From NCBI GenBank assembly GCA_946481035.1, contig CAMLNK010000063.1:1-10222 (forward strand): DNA of 10,222 nt. The letters are read 5' to 3'. The stretch comes from an uncultured Dyadobacter sp. GTDB taxonomy: Bacteria; Bacteroidota; Bacteroidia; Cytophagales; Spirosomataceae. Position 1 is the first letter of the stretch; each line of letters begins with the position of its first letter. A program made the position numbers and the translations under genes. The notes beneath the pieces were generated by a model that made no database searches, was not told the DNA's origin, and saw nothing but the letters and a program-made list of their open reading frames with translations. Positions 6,220 to 10,222 of the stretch are shown piece by piece.

Positions 6220-8763
6220 TTAAACATCCTGCCGCAATACCTCTAACGGCGGGCGGGATAAGATGCCGCGGCTGTTAAGCAAACCGATGATTACAGTGAG
6301 CAACGAGACAAAAAGGAATATCAGTACCACAGGCCCCGGTTCCGGATTGAACTCGGACTCGAAGTTGAACTTGGCGAGGCAGAAGCTTCCGATGACGGCG
6401 ATAAGGATGCCGGTAAATGCGGCGAGAGCGCCCAGGAAGAAGTATTCGAGCGAGGTGATGACGAATATCTGCTTCCGGCTCGCGCCTAGCGTGCGCAAAA
6501 GGACGCTTTCCTGAATGCGTTGGTACTTGCTGATCATGACGGACGCAATGAGGACGATCAGCCCGGTAAGGATGCTGAAACCGGCCATGAAGCGGATTAC
6601 AAAGCCGATTTTGTTGAAAATATCATCCAGCACGCGCAGCACGAGGGCGAGGTCGATGATGGAAATGTTGGGATATTGCCTTACCAACGCCTGCTGGAAA
6701 CGGGCGGAAACCGTCGGGTTGGGCACGTGCGTGAGCATGGCATGGAACTGCGGCGCTTCTTCGAGGACGCCGGTCGGGAATACGACCAGGAAGTTGGTGC
6801 GCACTTCGCTCCAATTCACTTCCCGGAAACTGGAAATGGTGGTAGGCATAATGGTGCCTTGTACGTTGAAAACCAACGTGTCGCCGAGTTCGAGGCGGCT
6901 CCGTTCAGCGAAGCCTTGCTCGACGGAAATGGGGATCAGTTCCGAGGATTTGTCATATTTGCCCTGCCATTTGCCTTTTGTGATTTTCTCGGAAGACGTG
7001 GTCGAATCGCGGAATGTGACGCGGTACTCGCGGCCGAAAATGCGGCGCGATTGCTCGGCTGTGGTGTCACCTTCGAAATCGGCGGCGGTTTTGCCGTTGA
7101 TTTCTTCCAGACGCATATTCACAATGGGAACACTCTGGTTAATAGGCACATTTTGCGCCTTGGCGATGGCCAGTACACCGTCTTTTTGATGGCTCTGTAT
7201 ATCGAAAAGTACCATATTGGGCTGGTTGCCGCTGCTCGACAGTTTCACGCGGGTGAGCAGGATGGTCTGGATAAAAAAGAGCGTGCAAATCAGCGAGGTG
7301 CCGAGGCCTACCGAGACGATGAGAATGGTGGTCTGATTGTTGGGCCGGTACAGGTTCGCAAGTCCCTGGCGCCAGAGGTAGCTCCACGAAGTAGGGAAGA
7401 ACCGGCGCACGAGCCACATCAGCAGGCTGGCAATGCCGAAAAGGATCAGGAATGAGGTGAGAATGCTGGCGGTAAAAATCAATGCCTGCACCCAGGTTTG
7501 CATTTGCAGGAACGAAAATCCGAAAATGAACAGGACGATCAGTCCGTACAAAGCCCAACTGACGGCGTCGCGCTCAGGATGGGAGGCATCGGAAGCGGAG
7601 CGGAGTACATTCAGCGGCGACACTTTGCGGATCGATACCAGCGGCGGTAATGCAAAAAGAATGGAAATGAGGATGCCGATGGCAAGCCCTTGCCCGATGG
7701 CCGACCATGAAATGTCGGTAGTGAGGTCAAATGGAAGCAGGTCTTTTAAAACCACAGGTAAAAACTGCTGGATCACTGTTCCCAGAATGGTACCAAGCAC
7801 CGTGCCGATAAGCCCGATGCCGGCGATCTGAATGAGGTAGATCAGGAATGCCTGCGACGCTTTCACGCCCAGGCAGCGGAGTATCGCAATGGAATTCAGC
7901 TTCTCGCGCACATAGATATGTATGGCGCTCGCGACGCCTATGCACCCGAGCAGGAGCGCGACGAACCCTACCAGCGACAGAAAGCGCGTAAGATCGCGGA
8001 ACGAGCGGCCGGTATCTTCCTTTTGGCTTTGAACGGTATTATAGTCAATGTCGTACTTCTCGAATTTCGGTTCCAGCGTTTTGACCATCTTTTCGACATC
8101 TGTTTTCGCAGGATATTTGAAATAATACCTATAACCGACGCGGCTACCCTTTTGCATGAGGCCTGTTTGGTCCAGAAAACGCATGGGAATGTAAACCACC
8201 GGTGCCACCGACGCGGTAATGCCCGTCGCGCCAGGTGCTTTTTCTAGAATGCCTGCGATGGCGAAAGTAACCTCGCCGATCCGGATCGAATCACCGACCT
8301 GCGCGCGGTATTGGAGCATCAGGGTTTGGTCTACCAATGCTTCCTGCCGGTTCCGGAACGTCTTTTCGGCAGACACCGGAATGGTTTCGAGCTTTCCATA
8401 ATACGGGAAATCGCCAGCAAGGGCTTTCACCTGCGTCAACCGGCTGCCACCGCCTTTATTGAAATACACCATCGAGGCAAATGCCCGTTCTTCCGAACGC
8501 ACTTTGCCTAGCGAATCGACGAACGCCATCGCCTTTCCTTCCACTTTTTTACCGCTATAAATGGAGAGGTCGGCGCCGATGAGGGTGGCTGCCTGGCTGT
8601 CGATATTGTCGCGAAGATTGTCGCCGAGCGAGTAAATGGCTACGAGCGCAGCAATACCGAGGATAATGGACGATATAAACAATGCCAGCCGGGCGCGGTT
8701 TCTGCGGCTGTCGCGCCAGGCCATTTGCAATAACCACGAAAGGTTGAATGTATTGGGGTTCAT
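6220..8763 (-). CDS. ybbP: ABC transporter permease, FtsX/MacB type (YbbP-like)
   Basis: This is the inner-membrane permease of a type VII ABC system that works with the adjacent LolD-like ATPase. The 847 residues hold ten predicted membrane helices, at about 26-46, 259-285, 305-333, 352-377, 402-420, 424-452, 478-503, 718-743, 770-796 and 810-831. Two large extracytoplasmic MacB-like domains lie at about 47-258 and 504-717. FtsX modules follow each: REKLNSIAILRCLGVKASQ (286-304) and QRIQESVLLRTLGASRKQ (748-765) are the cytoplasmic coupling loops between paired helices. This duplicated 10-helix layout is that of E. coli YbbP, not of the 4-helix LolC/MacB type. The ATG lies 14 nt after the ATPase stop, so the two form an operon. 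By analogy it extracts hydrophobic molecules, possibly lipids, from the inner membrane instead of importing solutes. The actual substrate is unknown. Confidence 0.9.
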   Translation of the reverse strand: MNPNTFNLSWLLQMAWRDSRRNRARLALFISSIILGIAALVAIYSLGDNLRDNIDSQAATLIGADLSIYSGKKVEGKAMAFVDSLGKVRSEERAFASMVYFNKGGGSRLTQVKALAGDFPYYGKLETIPVSAEKTFRNRQEALVDQTLMLQYRAQVGDSIRIGEVTFAIAGILEKAPGATGITASVAPVVYIPMRFLDQTGLMQKGSRVGYRYYFKYPAKTDVEKMVKTLEPKFEKYDIDYNTVQSQKEDTGRSFRDLTRFLSLVGFVALLLGCIGVASAIHIYVREKLNSIAILRCLGVKASQAFLIYLIQIAGIGLIGTVLGTILGTVIQQFLPVVLKDLLPFDLTTDISWSAIGQGLAIGILISILFALPPLVSIRKVSPLNVLRSASDASHPERDAVSWALYGLIVLFIFGFSFLQMQTWVQALIFTASILTSFLILFGIASLLMWLVRRFFPTSWSYLWRQGLANLYRPNNQTTILIVSVGLGTSLICTLFFIQTILLTRVKLSSSGNQPNMVLFDIQSHQKDGVLAIAKAQNVPINQSVPIVNMRLEEINGKTAADFEGDTTAEQSRRIFGREYRVTFRDSTTSSEKITKGKWQGKYDKSSELIPISVEQGFAERSRLELGDTLVFNVQGTIMPTTISSFREVNWSEVRTNFLVVFPTGVLEEAPQFHAMLTHVPNPTVSARFQQALVRQYPNISIIDLALVLRVLDDIFNKIGFVIRFMAGFSILTGLIVLIASVMISKYQRIQESVLLRTLGASRKQIFVITSLEYFFLGALAAFTGILIAVIGSFCLAKFNFESEFNPEPGPVVLIFLFVSLLTVIIGLLNSRGILSRPPLEVLRQDV

Positions 8764-8777
8764 CGGAAATTCACGGG

Positions 8778-9452
8778 TTAGCTGGCCTCCACAATTTTGC
8801 CGCCTTTAATGCGGATAATGCGCTGGGTTTTGGCAGCGAGTTCGAGGTCGTGGGTGACAACTACGAGCGTGGTCCCCGCCTCACGGTTGAGGTCGAAGAG
8901 CAATTTTACCACTTTCTCGCTTGTTTCGGCGTCGAGGTTACCGGTGGGTTCGTCGGCAAAAAGGATCTGCGGCTGGTTGGAGAATGCCCGTGCCAGCGAT
9001 ACGCGCTGCTGTTCCCCACCGCTGAGTTGGGTAGGGTAGTGATGGCTGCGTTCGGCGAGGCCCACTTTGTCGAGCAGATCGAGCGCACGGGACTTTACAT
9101 TCTTTTCACCGCGCAATTCCATCGGTACCATCACATTTTCCAATGCGGTGAGCGTAGGCAGAAGCTGAAAGTTTTGAAAAATAAAACCTACATATTGATT
9201 CCGGACGTAGGCGAGCTGGTCTTCATTGAGGCCGTTCAGCCGGGTTCCGTGCAGTTCTACGGTGCCGGCCGTCGAGCGGTCGAGCCCGGCGCAGAGGCCC
9301 AGGAGCGTTGTTTTACCGCTTCCCGAAGGCCCTACGATCGAGACCGTGGAACCTGTTTCGATGGAAAAACTGATATTGTCGAGGACTTTAAGGGTGCGGT
9401 CGCCGCTTTTATATATTTTACTGACGTCGTGCAGATCGAGTATGGTATTCAT
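8778..9452 (-). CDS. ybbA: ABC transporter ATP-binding protein, LolD/MacB type (YbbA-like)
   Basis: This cytoplasmic ATPase drives the YbbP-like permease encoded 14 nt downstream. The 224 residues contain every ABC motif intact: Walker A GPSGSGKTT (41-49), Q-loop Gln93 in FIFQNFQLLP, signature LSGGEQQR (143-150), Walker B ILFADEP (163-169), D-loop GNLD (171-174) and switch His201 in VVVTHD. Length and sequence match the LolD/MacB/YbbA group of mechanotransmitting ABC ATPases. I chose the ATG at 9452-9450. An in-frame TTG immediately before it (9455-9453) could extend the protein by one residue but is less likely. The gene is divergent from the TesA-like gene, as ybbA is from tesA in E. coli. 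The 186-bp gap between them should hold both promoters. TATATTTA (9557-9550, minus) resembles a Bacteroidota -7 box, without a convincing -33. Confidence 0.93.
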   Translation of the reverse strand: MNTILDLHDVSKIYKSGDRTLKVLDNISFSIETGSTVSIVGPSGSGKTTLLGLCAGLDRSTAGTVELHGTRLNGLNEDQLAYVRNQYVGFIFQNFQLLPTLTALENVMVPMELRGEKNVKSRALDLLDKVGLAERSHHYPTQLSGGEQQRVSLARAFSNQPQILFADEPTGNLDAETSEKVVKLLFDLNREAGTTLVVVTHDLELAAKTQRIIRIKGGKIVEAS

Positions 9453-9481
9453 CAATCGTTTTTCTTTTATGTTTGCGTGGT

Positions 9482-9501
9482 GCCCGCGGGCTGCGCGCAG
9501 C
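9482..9501. repeat. Two abutting GC-rich palindromes in the ybbA-tesA divergent region
   Basis: GCCCGCGGGC (9482-9491) is a perfect 10-bp palindrome. GCTGCGCGCAGC (9490-9501) is a perfect 12-bp palindrome overlapping it by 2 bp. They sit in a short GC-rich island (about 9477-9512) flanked by AT-rich DNA, 30-50 nt upstream of the ATPase start and about 140 nt upstream of the esterase start. They could be a regulator-binding site or fold in the ATPase mRNA leader. There is no T-tract, so a terminator is unlikely. Function is not established. Confidence 0.5.
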
Positions 9502-9638
9502 TCGGGGCGCGAAAGACCTAATTTGGCTTTTTTCGGTTATTGTTTCTCATAAATATAGTTTAAACGGTTTTTAAATGAGAATGAATGGCCGGGTACATCT
9601 TTTTAAACTGAAAAATCCGTTCCTTTTCATTACTGACT

Positions 9639-10222
9639 ATGATTGATATGCGTCGTTTTAAGATATTTTTAGCATTATCCCTGCTGACTGCCGTATTATT
9701 TTCCTGCGGCGGCGGCAATAAGGAAGAATCGGAGCAGAAGGCCGAGTCTACACGAGCAGCTGCCAAAACGCCTGCTGCTAAAAAGAAGATCATCGTGTTT
9801 TTCGGTAACAGTCTCACCGCCGGTTACGGCCTCGATGATCCGTCGCAGGGCTTTGCGGGGCTGATCCAGAAGCGAATCGACTCGCTCGGACTCAATTACA
9901 AGGTGGTAAATGCAGGCGTGAGCGGCGAGACGACTTCCGGAGGTAATAGCCGCATTGACTGGTTGCTCAAACAACCGCTCGATGTTTTTGTACTCGAACT
10001 CGGTGGTAACGACGGCCTGCGGGGCATTCCCGTGTCGGAAACCCGGAAGAACCTGCAAGAGATCCTGGATAAAGTGAAAGCCAAATACCCCAACGCCAAG
10101 CGCGTGCTGGCCGGCATGCAGATTCCGCCTAATATGGGTCAGAAATACGCGACGGAGTTCAAGGATGTGTACGCCGATCTGGCTAAAAAGAATGAGGTAA
10201 CGCTCATTCCATTCCTGCTCGA
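9639..10222 (+). CDS. tesA: TesA-like SGNH/GDSL esterase-lysophospholipase, lipoprotein (partial, 3' end missing)
   Basis: This is a hydrolase of the SGNH family, probably acting on acyl esters or lysophospholipids outside the cytoplasm. A total of 194 codons are visible before the window ends. A lipoprotein signal (hydrophobic 8-21, LFSC with Cys23) is followed by a Lys/Glu/Ala-rich linker (27-50). Block I is FFGNSLTAGYGL (54-65) with the nucleophile Ser58. Asn57 replaces the Asp of the classic GDSL motif. Block II is NAGVSGETTSGG (91-102). Block III is ELGGNDGLRGIP (120-131) with the oxyanion-hole Asn124. The DxxH block with the remaining catalytic residues would lie beyond the window edge. 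Start 9639 (ATG) is the first available after an upstream in-frame TGA. ATG 9648 would give MRRFK, an equally good signal-peptide beginning. The divergent ybbA-ybbP pair supports the TesA assignment. E. coli TesA has a cleaved signal peptide, whereas this protein appears lipid-anchored. Confidence 0.9.
   Translation, partial: MIDMRRFKIFLALSLLTAVLFSCGGGNKEESEQKAESTRAAAKTPAAKKKIIVFFGNSLTAGYGLDDPSQGFAGLIQKRIDSLGLNYKVVNAGVSGETTSGGNSRIDWLLKQPLDVFVLELGGNDGLRGIPVSETRKNLQEILDKVKAKYPNAKRVLAGMQIPPNMGQKYATEFKDVYADLAKKNEVTLIPFLL

Noticed and set aside
6194..6225. Inverted repeat GTTTAAA / TTTAAAC around an 18-nt loop after the permease, considered as a terminator
   Set aside because: The stem is only 7 bp and almost all A-T, the loop is large, and it overlaps the permease stop codon. 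It is too weak to terminate transcription.
6520..7455. Long plus-strand open frames opposite the permease (including 6515-7189)
   Set aside because: They are antisense to a well-supported 10-helix permease, and their products are low-complexity charged sequence without motifs.
9453..9455. TTG directly before the ATPase ATG as its start
   Set aside because: The adjacent ATG is the stronger codon and gives the usual N-terminus. The alternative adds only one residue.
8748..9521. 257-codon plus-strand frame opposite the ATPase
   Set aside because: It is antisense to a gene with every ABC motif intact and has no recognisable domain.
9560..10117. Minus-strand open frames (9560-9817, 9696-10058, 9896-10117) overlapping the esterase
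   Set aside because: The plus strand encodes a clear SGNH esterase with signal peptide and conserved blocks. These frames have no domain support.

Overview
The window is from a bacterium of the phylum Bacteroidota. The evidence is a SusC/SusD outer-membrane uptake pair, start codons with no Shine-Dalgarno sequence, and lipoprotein signal peptides typical of the phylum. Roughly balanced base composition in the genes, with AT-rich intergenic DNA, would suit the Cytophagales (for example Dyadobacter or Spirosoma relatives). That genus-level guess is inference only.

Layout from left to right. (1) Positions 1-119 hold the last 38 codons of a rightward gene, probably of a membrane protein. (2) A perfect 11-bp hairpin at 141-172 separates it from the convergent leftward operon. 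(3) Positions 190-4984 hold the leftward susC-susD pair (SusC 1029 aa, then SusD 564 aa, 10 nt apart). (4) A 489-nt gap follows. It contains two identical 15-bp boxes, each built on a 10-bp palindrome of LacI-family operator type, upstream of susC. The rest of the gap holds nothing I recognise. (5) Positions 5474-6172 hold a leftward two-gene unit: a 153-aa nucleotidyltransferase-fold protein (DUF6932-like) and a 77-aa helical protein. (6) Positions 6220-9452 hold a leftward ABC transporter, an ATPase then a 10-TM FtsX/MacB-type permease, matching the E. coli ybbA-ybbP pair. (7) Divergent from it, starting at 9639 and running off the end, is a TesA-like SGNH esterase with a lipoprotein signal.

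How the genes work together. SusC and SusD form a TonB-dependent channel and its surface lid for import of a nutrient, probably a glycan. SusC lacks the N-terminal STN signalling domain and no sigma/anti-sigma gene adjoins it, so the tandem boxes are the best visible candidate for control. The tesA-ybbA-ybbP arrangement, divergent as in E. coli, suggests a unit that pulls hydrophobic molecules from the inner membrane and hydrolyses them. The nucleotidyltransferase-fold protein with its small partner is the least understood part. The two reading frames are in the same phase, separated only by a TAG and one codon.
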